A stretch of DNA of 49,565 nucleotides. Source: Acidobacteriota bacterium. GTDB taxonomy: Bacteria; Acidobacteriota; Terriglobia; Bryobacterales; Bryobacteraceae. This document shows, piece by piece, positions 34,001-42,535 of this stretch; the stretch's first letter is position 1; each line of letters begins with the position of its first letter. The notes under the pieces are model-generated. The model saw only the letters and a program-made list of their open reading frames with translations. It had not been told where the DNA came from and did not search any database. Both the position numbers and the translations under genes were made by a program. The DNA is taken from the NCBI GenBank assembly GCA_018268935.1, contig JAFDVS010000086.1:1-49565 (forward strand), read 5' to 3'.

Positions 34001-37000
34001 TTACTGCTGCTGACGCACTGGAGCCGTCTCTGCAGCCGGTTCTTCCGTTGCGGCGATTTCGGCAGGCACAGCGGGCGGCGGGGCGGGTTTTCGTTCCGGG
34101 ACCACCATTGGGGCAGGTACTTCCCCGCCGTTCATCACCTTCACCACATCGGGCACAATGAGCTTGAACACCTGCACGGGCAGGGCGCTCGAGAACTTGT
34201 AGGTGCCCGCTTCTTCTCCAGGCACATACGCTACTACCGTTCCGAAATAGCGATCTCCCACGGTGAACACGAATGTCGCCGTGCGGTTTCTCGCCTTGCC
34301 CACGGTGGCGAAGGTCTTGATGCGATTGTCGCCCGTGCCCGTCTTTCCGGCCACCGGCATGACTTCTCCATCGGCGTCTTTCACGGATTGGAATGCGCGC
34401 CGAGCCGTTCCGAACTCCACAACACCCAGCATCTCTTTGTGCAATTGGCCCGCCACCTCCGATGCGAATACCCGCACCGGCTCGGCGTCTTTCTGCACGA
34501 CTCGCGTTTCAAATGGAGTCCCTTCGGCAAAGCGCAAACGGTCCACGCGGCGGTTGGGTAGCCGCACGCCGTCATTCAAGATCACGCCGGCCAATTCGGC
34601 CAGAGCCGCGGGCGTATCGCCCGAACTCCCGATGGCCGTGGCGAGCGAAGGCACCAGGCGTTGGAACGGAAAACCCTGCCGCTTCCACGATGCGTGGATC
34701 AAGGTGAACGCGTCGGCTTCGAGCACGGAGCGGATGCGCAGATCCTTGCCCAACTTGGAGCGGCTCTTGAACAACCAGCGATACACTTCCTGGCGCACCT
34801 GCTTGCTGGAATCACGGACGACATCCCACTTCGCTTCCGGATTCTGCACGAGGTAAGCCACCAGCCACAGTTCCAGCGGATGCACGCCCGCCACGTAGCC
34901 GCGGTCGTTCCAGTCCATCTTTCCGGGCGCGAACATGTCGTACAGGCTCTGCAGCCGCTTCTCGGCCACAGGCTCTTTGACATGCGCCATCATGGCGAGT
35001 TGGAAATCGCCGATGGTCGATGCCGCGCGCACGGAGCGGTACAGAACCGCGAACCGGTGCGGCGACAGCGTCCGTTCGCTGAACAGCGTGTCGATCATCT
35101 CATCCGGGGTCAGGCCCGAATAGCGATCGTAGAAATTGCGCAGGAATGCCGTGCCTTCGCGGTCGGCAAAGCGGGCCAGATACTTTTCCCGCAGCGGGTG
35201 GTTATCATCGGCCAGCAAGCCCGGCGAATACCCGGGGGTCTTGCGCACATTGTGCTCCACCAGATCGCGCATGATGCGGATGAACACCAGGTTCACGGAG
35301 CGGTGGAAGGCTTCTCGCACGGTGAGAATCGACCCGTTATCCTTGCCATCGAAGTTGGCAAACGAGTGCAACCCGCCGCCGGTGTAGAAGGCCTCGGCGG
35401 GACTGGCCGAATAGGTCCGCTTCATGGCGGCATCGAGCATGGCAGGCAGATCCTGATCGCCGCCGTTCAACAGGTATTCGGCTGCCCAACGCGTGAGCCG
35501 GTCCGGATCCTCGTAAGGCACGTTCTTGAGATTCTTGCCGTTGACCAACTGTTCCCGGATCTCCGCGATGGTCTCCAGGTAGGTAGCCAGGGTGCGCAGC
35601 TTCGCCGTCGAACCCAACTCCAGCTTGCTGCCCTCATTGAGGTTCAGCGCCTGGTTGGCGTTGTCGGTCTGGACCACCAGCCGGTTATGCTTCTCGCCGC
35701 GTTCAAACATGGTGAGCGTGTACACCACCTGCTCACCTTGCCCTTCGCCGAGCATGCGGTGCCCAACGAGGCCCGCGGCAGCAAGGAAGTCGCGATCGTT
35801 CAATCGCGCCATTGTCTGTGCGGCCACTCGCCCGGCGCCCTGCTGCAGAGTGGTTTCCACAGTCAGGTCCATGCGGTCGAGTTCGTAGAGACTGCCCACG
35901 CCGAGAACATTCAGCAGGTTGTAGCGGACCGCGTCCACGTTCTTCCGCTCCAGATCGAATGGACGCGTCTCCAACTCCGTAGCGGGCTTGAGGCGGACTT
36001 CCGCCATCAGCGCTTTGTCGCGCAGCCGGTTGCTGATAAATCCATCGGCGGCCAGCAGGCGCAGGTAAGCATCGGTGCGTTCGCGCAAGTGCTCGGGATG
36101 ACTGCGCAGGAAATAGCTTGGCCTGTTGATTGCCAGCAGGAGGCTGAGCACCTGGCGGTAAGCGGCGGCCCGCCGCATCTCGGTATCGGGATCCAGCCCG
36201 TTGTCGCCCAGCAGGAGCAACTTGCTCACTTCCTCGGGGTCGGCATCGTACCAGCGCTTCAACCCGTCGGCGAGGCCGATCACTTCACCCGCGGACGACG
36301 TCGCAGCGAGGGGAATCGAGTTGAGATAGTCCCGTACAATGCGCCGGCGCGGCTCCAGGGTCTGCATCCCATCCATATAGGCACGCAAGGATGCGGAGCT
36401 GATCTGGCGGAATTTTTCCACTGCCCCATCGGTGCGCCCTTCGGGGGAATGGCGGACCTTTTCTAACTGCGTGGCGAGCGTGCTGCCGCCACTGATCTGG
36501 TGCGAGGAATTCACCTTCTTGATGCCGAAATCGACGACGGCCTTGGCCAGCCGGTCCCATTCCACGGCCGGATTGCGGCTGGCCGCCCAGCCGTCCAGGA
36601 TTTCCCGGTTCTCGATGTAAAGCAGCGATCGTACGGCCAGTGGCGGGATATCCTGAAACTCCGCGTAGGAGCGTTCGGGGAAAATCGATTCGTGCAAGGC
36701 CTTCCCATCGCGGTCGAGAACACGCAAGCCCGCCTGTGTCTTCTCCTTATAGATGGGGAACATGCCGTAGGCGGCAAACTGGTTGAGCCGCTCCGACCAG
36801 CGGGCCTGGGCTTCCACCTGGAAACCGTTGCGCCGCATACGTGTCAGCACATCGTTGAGACGCAGGTAACCCAGCCGCTCATCGTAGGGCCCGTTGCCGG
36901 TACGGAAGACCTGTCCCGAATCACCCGGCTGCACTTTGTAATCCGCGCCACGCAGGATGTAGGTAATCGCGCGAGCCTGAAGCCAGGAAGTGCGCATTTC

Positions 37001-37186
37001 CGCCACCAGCACCGCTACCGCCAACGCACCGAAGGAGCTCAGTAGAACGATCTTCTTCCAGCTTCGGCGCCGCGCCGGGACACGCTCTTGCCCCACGGTC
37101 GCTTCAGTGGAAAAATCGTAAGGATCCTCCACCGTCGCGGCCCTGGTCAGCACGACCGGAATCGCGTTTCTCAACTTCCCGAGCAT
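34001..37186 (-). CDS. Bifunctional penicillin-binding protein (GT51 plus transpeptidase), enlarged
   Basis: A class A-type PBP of 1061 residues with one N-terminal TM helix (about 45-64). The glycosyltransferase domain shows IENREIL (Glu192), GGSTLATQLEK (about 233-243) and RRRIVRDYLNSIPL. The transpeptidase has Ser526 in GSTAK, Ser630-Val-Asn632 and Lys948-Thr-Gly. About 318 residues separate SVN from KTG, much more than usual, so a large insertion lies between them. The C-terminus is Pro/Ala/Glu-rich. A good ribosome site (GAAGAGGAAAG) precedes ATG 37186. It should polymerise and cross-link peptidoglycan. Confidence 0.9.
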   Translation of the reverse strand: MLGKLRNAIPVVLTRAATVEDPYDFSTEATVGQERVPARRRSWKKIVLLSSFGALAVAVLVAEMRTSWLQARAITYILRGADYKVQPGDSGQVFRTGNGPYDERLGYLRLNDVLTRMRRNGFQVEAQARWSERLNQFAAYGMFPIYKEKTQAGLRVLDRDGKALHESIFPERSYAEFQDIPPLAVRSLLYIENREILDGWAASRNPAVEWDRLAKAVVDFGIKKVNSSHQISGGSTLATQLEKVRHSPEGRTDGAVEKFRQISSASLRAYMDGMQTLEPRRRIVRDYLNSIPLAATSSAGEVIGLADGLKRWYDADPEEVSKLLLLGDNGLDPDTEMRRAAAYRQVLSLLLAINRPSYFLRSHPEHLRERTDAYLRLLAADGFISNRLRDKALMAEVRLKPATELETRPFDLERKNVDAVRYNLLNVLGVGSLYELDRMDLTVETTLQQGAGRVAAQTMARLNDRDFLAAAGLVGHRMLGEGQGEQVVYTLTMFERGEKHNRLVVQTDNANQALNLNEGSKLELGSTAKLRTLATYLETIAEIREQLVNGKNLKNVPYEDPDRLTRWAAEYLLNGGDQDLPAMLDAAMKRTYSASPAEAFYTGGGLHSFANFDGKDNGSILTVREAFHRSVNLVFIRIMRDLVEHNVRKTPGYSPGLLADDNHPLREKYLARFADREGTAFLRNFYDRYSGLTPDEMIDTLFSERTLSPHRFAVLYRSVRAASTIGDFQLAMMAHVKEPVAEKRLQSLYDMFAPGKMDWNDRGYVAGVHPLELWLVAYLVQNPEAKWDVVRDSSKQVRQEVYRWLFKSRSKLGKDLRIRSVLEADAFTLIHASWKRQGFPFQRLVPSLATAIGSSGDTPAALAELAGVILNDGVRLPNRRVDRLRFAEGTPFETRVVQKDAEPVRVFASEVAGQLHKEMLGVVEFGTARRAFQSVKDADGEVMPVAGKTGTGDNRIKTFATVGKARNRTATFVFTVGDRYFGTVVAYVPGEEAGTYKFSSALPVQVFKLIVPDVVKVMNGGEVPAPMVVPERKPAPPPAVPAEIAATEEPAAETAPVRQQQ

Positions 37187-37347
37187 CTTTCCTCTTCCCG
37201 GAAGCTTCTGAGTCTTCCTGGGACCTCCGTGGTATTCACAGAATCAAACCCTTGAGAGAGAGCACACACACTCCCACTTACGATAGATGAGTGAGGACGC
37301 AGAAACGTTTCAAGGGGAGACTCAACCAAGACGGGTGACCGGTTTGT

Positions 37348-38472
37348 TTACAGCTTACGAATCTTCAACTCTTTGAATTCGGCCCATGTTCCATTGGCAT
37401 GTGCCTGCAGTTCAATATGCCCGTCTTCCACAATTTCCAATTGGTCGTACTCTAGCACATTCTCGCCGTTGATGCGGACGACGACGCTGCTGCCGGACAC
37501 CACCAATTGCAGCAGCCACCATCTTTCATCGGCAATTCGTGGATAAACTGCACGTTTGAAGTGGTACAAAGAGCCGGTGGGAAAGTGGGCGCCTTCGACG
37601 TTGTGCAGTTGAATCTCGTAGTGCTTCGTAGCCCGGGTGCCGCCGCCTGTACTGCGGAATACGACACCACCGTTATGCCAGCGGCTGGTGCGGATATAGG
37701 TCTGCAATTCGAAGTCTTTGTACTTCTGCCTGGTGGCGATGTGGCCCAAGCCTTCCATCCGCAGAACCTTGCCTAAGGGCTGGAATACCGGCTTGCCTTC
37801 GGAGACGAACCAGCCCTCGAGGCTCGCCGGGGAGTCATACAAAGAAGTCCACTGCTGCTTCGAAGGGAGTTCTTTGATGCGCAGATTGCGGAAGCGGATG
37901 GGGTAGGAGAGCGACTCGAACCCGAGGTAGCCCTGGCGCAGCCGGTGCTTCAGTTCGGGCACCGATTCGACGTTCAGATTCTGCACCTGCTGGCCGTTCA
38001 TCCACACTTGCAGTGTGGGCCAATCGAACACGATGCGGAAGGTATTCCACTCGCCCTTGCTGTTCACCTTGACGGCGGAAGGCGCGACTAGCGGAAAGAT
38101 CGCGCCGCAGGAATAGGGGGTCGGTTTTTCTTCCTGCTGATGGAAGAGCTTCACTTCGAAGCCGGTCCACCCGGGCCTGCCGTGCTCGGCGGCGTGGAGG
38201 TAGATGCCGGAATCCATCCATCCTTTGAGGAAGAACTCGCCGCGGAAGTCGAAGTTCTCATAGCGTTTGGCCGAACGCAGCCAGGTGGGGAAGTTGGCCC
38301 CGCCATGGACGGTGATGGCGCCATCGTCGACGAAGAACGCGGTCTCGGGACCTTCCTGAATGGTCCAGCCTTTGAGTGACTGGCCGTCAAACAGTGAAGT
38401 GAACCCGGCTTCGTCCTGCATGGCGAGCCCGGCTGCCGGCAAGGCCGCAAGGAATGTGCGCCGCGTGGTCAT
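37348..38472 (-). CDS. Exported tandem DUF1080 (3-keto-disaccharide hydrolase-like) protein
   Basis: A protein of 374 residues from ATG 38472, which overlaps the upstream stop by ATGA and opens a Tat-like signal (TTRRTFLAALPAAGLAM). Two DUF1080 concanavalin-like domains follow: about 20-205 (FTSLFDGQSLKGW ... IRFRNLRIKEL) and 210-374 (WTSLYDSPASLEGW ... AEFKELKIRKL). DUF1080 proteins act on 3-keto-sugars or bind glycans. The second copy keeps RSTGGGTRATKHYEIQLHN. An in-frame extension to 38610 lies in the previous gene. About 160 bases downstream of its stop lead to the PBP promoter. Confidence 0.88.
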   Translation of the reverse strand: MTTRRTFLAALPAAGLAMQDEAGFTSLFDGQSLKGWTIQEGPETAFFVDDGAITVHGGANFPTWLRSAKRYENFDFRGEFFLKGWMDSGIYLHAAEHGRPGWTGFEVKLFHQQEEKPTPYSCGAIFPLVAPSAVKVNSKGEWNTFRIVFDWPTLQVWMNGQQVQNLNVESVPELKHRLRQGYLGFESLSYPIRFRNLRIKELPSKQQWTSLYDSPASLEGWFVSEGKPVFQPLGKVLRMEGLGHIATRQKYKDFELQTYIRTSRWHNGGVVFRSTGGGTRATKHYEIQLHNVEGAHFPTGSLYHFKRAVYPRIADERWWLLQLVVSGSSVVVRINGENVLEYDQLEIVEDGHIELQAHANGTWAEFKELKIRKL

Positions 38473-38837
38473 CGTGCCGCCGCGAAGCGTTGTTCCAGGC
38501 GTCCGGCGAGTGTTTCCATCTGTTCGCGGGTTGGGGTGACGATGGTCTTTTCCGCGTCCTCCCAGGTTTCCACGATATAGCTCAAATGCTGTCCGGCGAG
38601 GCGGATGCACCAGGCATCGCTCAACTGGCGGTTGAGCTTCTTGCTCACTGCAAGCAGGTCAGGGTGCATCAAAGCGATGACCTTCTCCATGGCAGTGCCG
38701 TCGCTTGCCGTCAACTCCCACTTCACGTCGACAGAATCGGAATGCCGGATGGTGATCGCGTTCTGCAGCCAGCGCAGTTCCGCCGTCCACTTCCGCCCGA
38801 AGGGATCGGTGATCTCAAGTTTGCGGGGATTGTCCAT
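38469..38837 (-). CDS. Hypothetical protein, 122 aa, upstream of DUF1080 gene
   Basis: A soluble protein of 122 residues without a recognised family. It starts MDNPRKLEITDPFGRKW and has two helical stretches near the end. The stop overlaps the DUF1080 start by ATGA, so the pair is an operon. No ribosome site precedes the ATG; TACAAT about 14 bases before it (38852-38857 on the plus strand as ATTGTA) would give a very short leader. Confidence 0.7.
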   Translation of the reverse strand: MDNPRKLEITDPFGRKWTAELRWLQNAITIRHSDSVDVKWELTASDGTAMEKVIALMHPDLLAVSKKLNRQLSDAWCIRLAGQHLSYIVETWEDAEKTIVTPTREQMETLAGRLEQRFAAAR

Positions 38838-38873
38838 TGCCGTAAGTGGTTATTGTACCGCGATCGGGAGAAA

Positions 38874-38887
38874 CCGCTGCGCAGCGG
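38874..38887. promoter_or_regulatory. Perfect 14-base palindrome between divergent genes (candidate operator)
   Basis: CCGCTGCGCAGCGG sits in the 99-base gap between the minus hypothetical and the plus VirB10-like gene. A TACAAT -10 (minus) and a GATAAT -10 (38906-38911, plus) lie on either side, and the palindrome covers the -35 position of both. A shared regulator site is plausible but untested. Confidence 0.4.
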
Positions 38888-38936
38888 GAACCGTCGATAA
38901 AGGAAGATAATAAGCTAGAGAGGTTCTCAAATTCGC

Positions 38937-39740
38937 ATGCCATTCCGCCAGGTGATTGTACCGCTCACGTTTGCGGCCCTTGTGGCGGCGCAGCCATCGG
39001 AGACGAAAGCGCCCGTGGCGCCGGAAGCGGCAAGAGCCGACAAAGCGGCCGATTTTCGGGTAGATCAAGGGACCCATTTGCCCTTGAATCTGGTGAATCA
39101 GGTCAGCACGAAGAGCGCCAAGGTGGGAGCGAGAGTGTATCTGGAGACGGCGTTTCCGATCGTTGTATCGGGGCGGATGGTGATTCCTCCGGGCAGCTAT
39201 GTGATGGGGACGGTGACCGATATCAAACGTCCGGGAAGACTGAAAGGGCGCGGGGAGATCTATCTGCGCTTTGATTCGCTTACGCTGCCGAATGGCGTGA
39301 CACGCGATTTCCGGGCCCGGGTGAGCGGCGTGGAAGGCATCAACGGCGAGCAGTTGAACGATGAAGAAGGCAAGGTGGTGGGAGAGGGGAACAAGTCCGG
39401 GGATGCACGGACGATTGGGGAAACCGCGGTGACAGGGACCTGGATCGGCACCATTGCCGGCGCCTCTGCGGGGCATACGGGGATGGGAGCAGGGATCGGG
39501 GCGGCAGCGGGCGCGGCAGCCGGGATGGTGGGCGTGCTGTTGTCACGCGGACCGGACCTGGTGTTGCCCAAAGGATCGACGATCGAGATGGTGCTGGACC
39601 GGCCGCTGTTCTTCAATGACGAGGAGATCGACTTTTCGAACTCGTACCGGCGGGGCGGGTCCAGTATTCAGATGGCGCCGGCGGCGGCGCGGGAAAAGCG
39701 GAGCCCAGTGCCCGGGATGGGGCGACGGCCTCTCCAGTAA
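38937..39740 (+). CDS. Exported VirB10/TrbI-like protein with glycine zipper
   Basis: A protein of 267 residues with a signal peptide (about 1-18). The body resembles the VirB10/TrbI beta domain: GTHLPLNLVNQVSTKSAKVGARVYLET, IPPGSYVMGTV, RFDSLTLPNGV and LPKGSTIEMVLDRPL. Between these halves lies a Gly/Ala-rich segment (about 165-200; AGASAGHTGMGAGIGAAAGAAAG) like a membrane-inserting glycine zipper. No other type IV secretion gene is in the window, so it is an orphan. It might be an envelope or outer-membrane structural protein. GATAAT at 38906 is a possible -10. Confidence 0.75.
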   Translation: MPFRQVIVPLTFAALVAAQPSETKAPVAPEAARADKAADFRVDQGTHLPLNLVNQVSTKSAKVGARVYLETAFPIVVSGRMVIPPGSYVMGTVTDIKRPGRLKGRGEIYLRFDSLTLPNGVTRDFRARVSGVEGINGEQLNDEEGKVVGEGNKSGDARTIGETAVTGTWIGTIAGASAGHTGMGAGIGAAAGAAAGMVGVLLSRGPDLVLPKGSTIEMVLDRPLFFNDEEIDFSNSYRRGGSSIQMAPAAAREKRSPVPGMGRRPLQ

Positions 39741-39838
39741 ACACCTTACGACTTTGAGCCCTTCGTACTAGAGGATTTTGGTCCGCGGGCTCTATTCTCG
39801 GCGTAGACTTACCCCGATATTATCTATAGGCGAGGTCT

Positions 39839-40708
39839 ATGGATCCCGGTACGCTAGAATTGCAGATCTTCGTGAGCCTGATCGTCGTGCTGGCTACGGC
39901 GTTCGTGGCTCTGGTCTGCGATTACCTGAAGGGATCGAACGAGTCGCTGCGCGAGCGGAATATCGAACTGCGGATCCGGCAGGAAGAGCGGGAGTTGCAG
40001 CGGACGATTCAGGAATGGAATGCGGCGGTGCAGCGGTGGCCCATCCGGACTGCGGTGATCCGTACGCCGATCAAGCCAGTGGAGACCCAGCCGCCACCGG
40101 CGCCTGAGCCTGCGCCAGAGCCGGTTGTGGAGCCGGAACCAGTTGCCTCGACTCAGCCGGAAGCTGTGAAGCCTGAGCCGGCGGTGGAAGTTGCTGCGCC
40201 TAAACCGGAGCCTCCGGTGGTGAGTGCAAACCCGCTGCCTCCGGGAATGCACGACCATTCCGTCTTAGCGAAACACATGGCCTCATCGGAGTCCTTTTCG
40301 GGGGTTGTGGTGTCGATTGGGATCAACGAGTACGCGGCCCAATTGGAACAGGCCGGCCCGGAGGCGATGGGCGCGCTGATGGCCGCGGTGGAGACGATGA
40401 TCGCCGGGCTGCTGCGGGCAGGCGTGGATTTTGGATGCCGCTCCGGGGATGATGAGTTTCTGCTGATCTATGCCAATGAGAAGGGCGCCGAGGCGCAACG
40501 GCGGCTGGCAGCTATCTCCGAACGGCTGTGGAACTTCCAGTTACGGTCTTCGAGCAACACGGCGGTGCTGTTCTGCTGGGGCGCGGTGGAAGTGCAAGGG
40601 GAGTCGCTGGCGGATTCGGTGGCATCGGCGAGCGAGCGGATGCACCAGACCAAGCGCAATCGGAAGATGATCGCGTTGCAGGCGAAGCCTCGGAAGATGG
40701 CGGTTTAG
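39839..40708 (+). CDS. Membrane protein with degenerate GGDEF-like domain
   Basis: A protein of 289 residues. An N-terminal TM helix (about 8-28) leads to a charged coiled-coil-like helix (35-65), a Pro/Glu-rich linker (about 80-135) and a C-terminal domain (about 150-280). That domain resembles a diguanylate cyclase fold (SGVVVSIGINEY, then FGCRSGDDEFLLIYANEKGAEAQRRLAAI). The signature reads GDDEF (203-207) in place of GGDEF and the metal-binding DxD-type start is GINEY, so cyclase activity is doubtful. It may be a c-di-GMP receptor or scaffold. GAGG lies just before ATG 39839 and TATTAT at 39818 is a possible -10. Confidence 0.75.
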   Translation: MDPGTLELQIFVSLIVVLATAFVALVCDYLKGSNESLRERNIELRIRQEERELQRTIQEWNAAVQRWPIRTAVIRTPIKPVETQPPPAPEPAPEPVVEPEPVASTQPEAVKPEPAVEVAAPKPEPPVVSANPLPPGMHDHSVLAKHMASSESFSGVVVSIGINEYAAQLEQAGPEAMGALMAAVETMIAGLLRAGVDFGCRSGDDEFLLIYANEKGAEAQRRLAAISERLWNFQLRSSSNTAVLFCWGAVEVQGESLADSVASASERMHQTKRNRKMIALQAKPRKMAV

Positions 40709-40721
40709 GTAGACCGCTTAC

Positions 40722-40768
40722 TGAGGGAGCGGCTCAAAAACGGGAGAGGGCAGAAGACCGCTCCCTCA
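40722..40768. terminator. Long inverted repeat between convergent genes
   Basis: TGAGGGAGCGG (40722-40732) and CCGCTCCCTCA (40758-40768) are perfect 11-base arms with a 25-base loop. They lie just after the GGDEF-like stop and before the convergent beta-helix gene end, so a bidirectional termination or RNA-stabilising role fits. No T-run follows directly. Confidence 0.45.
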
Positions 40769-40786
40769 CGGTCGCGGCTCTGAAAC

Positions 40787-40804
40787 GGCAGACTGAAGTC
40801 TGCC
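40787..40804. repeat. REP-like palindrome GGCAGACT-GA-AGTCTGCC
   Basis: Perfect 8-base arms around a 2-base centre, in the 178-base gap between convergent genes. It looks like the short palindromes that occur in many intergenic copies in acidobacterial genomes, from memory; only one copy was seen in this window. Confidence 0.5.
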
Positions 40805-40886
40805 CCACAATCTGGAGTGGCTATCTCCATGCGGCAGGTTTTTTCACAGACTCTTACGTGCGCGGCTCAGTAGCGCGGCGGTTTAG

Positions 40887-42533
40887 CTAGTAGAGTTCCC
40901 AGGGGGCGCGGTGGAAGCCTGGGGCCATGTCGCGGCCGAAGCGGAGTGGAGCGTGGCCGGTTTCATAAGCGCCGATGTCCGGCGCGGCACCCGTAAACTC
41001 ATCATTGAAGCCAGGGATGCGGACACCTTTGTCGATGGCCGGGTTCTTGCCATAGATCATGGGATCGGTGATGGCGGTCTTCTGGCCGTTGGCGCTGAAC
41101 TCAACACGGCCCCATTCGATGCGCTTCATCGTTGGCGCGAGGAACCATTCGAGGCGCTGGGTGGGGAGGAACATGGATTGCACGAATCCTCCGCCGAGAT
41201 AGCCGCCGGTGAGATCGTTCTTGAAGTCGTTGGCGGGAGCGCCGCGATCCTGCGGGTAGGTGCGGCCACGGGAATAGAAGATGTTGTTGCGGGTGACGGC
41301 GTTGTGCAGTTCGTGGCTGCTGAACACGTCGAGGCCGCCTTTGGGCTGGAGCGCGGTGTTGTGGTAGATGAAGCGATAGCCGAGGCCGGTGGAGACACGC
41401 TCGCCGTTGATGGTGACCATGTTCATGCCGGTCTTGATCATCATGCCGCCGATTGGGTCCATGTGGGAGAGGCGGCTTTCGCCGAAGACGTTGCGGAAGA
41501 TGTAGAGGGGGCCCATGGCCGTGGCCGCGGTGGCCACGTGGACGAAGGTGTGGTGGATGTAATTGCTCCAGATGCGGACGTTGCGGTTGGCGCCTTCGCT
41601 TTCGATGGCATCGTCCCAGCAATGGGAGACGATGTTGCCGTAGATGTCGGAGTCGCGGTTGGGACTGCCTTCGAAGCTGTAGTTGGAGCCGCCGCCGATG
41701 CCGTCGTTGAAGCCGTGATCGTCTGAGGATTGGATGGTGTTATAGCGGATGATATTGCCGCCGCTCGAGTCGATCAAGGTGATGGCTTGCGGGCCGGATG
41801 GATGGCCGGATTCCCAATCGTTGGCTCCGCCACGGGGGTTCTCGATGAGGTTGCGCTGGATGACGAGGCGGCCGGCGCGGCGGGCGGCGAAGACCGCGGA
41901 ATCGGAGCCTGTGTTCACACCCCAGACGCGTGCGCCGCCGATGCGGCCCCAACCGCTGATGTGCGAATCCTCGATGACGACGTTCTGCACACCTTCCTTG
42001 ATGTAGATGGCGTGCATGGCGGCGTTGCGGAGTTCGACTCCGCGGATGATGACGTAGTCGGCTTCGATGGCGATGTTGTAGTCGGTGGTGTTGAAAACAT
42101 CGGAGACCCACTTTGTTTTGGGAGCGGGAGTGACCAGATGCCACGCCTCAGCCGTGCCGCCTTCGGTGATGCGGAGCGTGCGGTCCGCGGGGGCGTCGTT
42201 GAGGAGGGTGGTCTTTCCGATGGGGAAGGATTCGGAACGTGTGCGGGCCTTCAGTTCGGCGGACTCGGCGCCTGCGGACATGCGGATGTCGAAGGCGGTG
42301 TCGGGCTTGAGAAGGACGAGAGAGCCGCGGCATTGCTTCTCGCGCGGGTCGTAGACCATATGGTGGCCTTCGCGGTACTCAGCTTCACCCACGGTCTTGT
42401 ATTGGACGCGGCAATTGGCAGGGGCGGAGGAGACGTTGAAATAGAGCCCGAGGGATTCGAAGGTGGGCTCGGCCCAGGCCTTGGGTTCGGCCTGGGCGTG
42501 TTGTACGGAGAGTAACGCGAGCAGGAAGAACAT
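40887..42533 (-). CDS. Exported right-handed parallel beta-helix protein
   Basis: A protein of 548 residues from ATG 42533, which opens a signal peptide (FFLLALLSVQHAQA); the longer in-frame extension lies in the DUF2911 gene. The first 150 residues hold a small beta domain, then come pectate-lyase-like coils typical of beta helices (IRGVELRNAAMHAIYIKEGVQNVVIEDSHISGW, IQRNLIENPRGG, IRYNTIQSSDDHG, IYGNIVSHCWDDAIESEG, VTRNNIFYSRG). The Asp-rich coil SDDHGFNDGIGGG could be a metal or substrate site. It may bind or cleave a polysaccharide. It is the last gene of a four-gene minus-strand operon. Confidence 0.87.
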   Translation of the reverse strand: MFFLLALLSVQHAQAEPKAWAEPTFESLGLYFNVSSAPANCRVQYKTVGEAEYREGHHMVYDPREKQCRGSLVLLKPDTAFDIRMSAGAESAELKARTRSESFPIGKTTLLNDAPADRTLRITEGGTAEAWHLVTPAPKTKWVSDVFNTTDYNIAIEADYVIIRGVELRNAAMHAIYIKEGVQNVVIEDSHISGWGRIGGARVWGVNTGSDSAVFAARRAGRLVIQRNLIENPRGGANDWESGHPSGPQAITLIDSSGGNIIRYNTIQSSDDHGFNDGIGGGSNYSFEGSPNRDSDIYGNIVSHCWDDAIESEGANRNVRIWSNYIHHTFVHVATAATAMGPLYIFRNVFGESRLSHMDPIGGMMIKTGMNMVTINGERVSTGLGYRFIYHNTALQPKGGLDVFSSHELHNAVTRNNIFYSRGRTYPQDRGAPANDFKNDLTGGYLGGGFVQSMFLPTQRLEWFLAPTMKRIEWGRVEFSANGQKTAITDPMIYGKNPAIDKGVRIPGFNDEFTGAAPDIGAYETGHAPLRFGRDMAPGFHRAPWELY

Positions 42534-42535
42534 AG

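Noticed and set aside
34661..36466. 601-codon plus-strand open frame
   Set aside because: It is antisense to the PBP gene, whose STAK, SVN and KTG motifs prove the coding strand.
33000..38500. Replication origin
   Set aside because: The skew change is suggestive, but no DnaA-box cluster, AT-rich unwinding region or dnaA/dnaN was seen, so it is not called as an origin.
38937..39740. Part of a type IV secretion or conjugation locus
   Set aside because: No VirB4, VirD4, relaxase or other secretion gene is near; only VirB10-like domain resemblance exists. The VirJ-like protein at 10385 fits a lipid hydrolase better.
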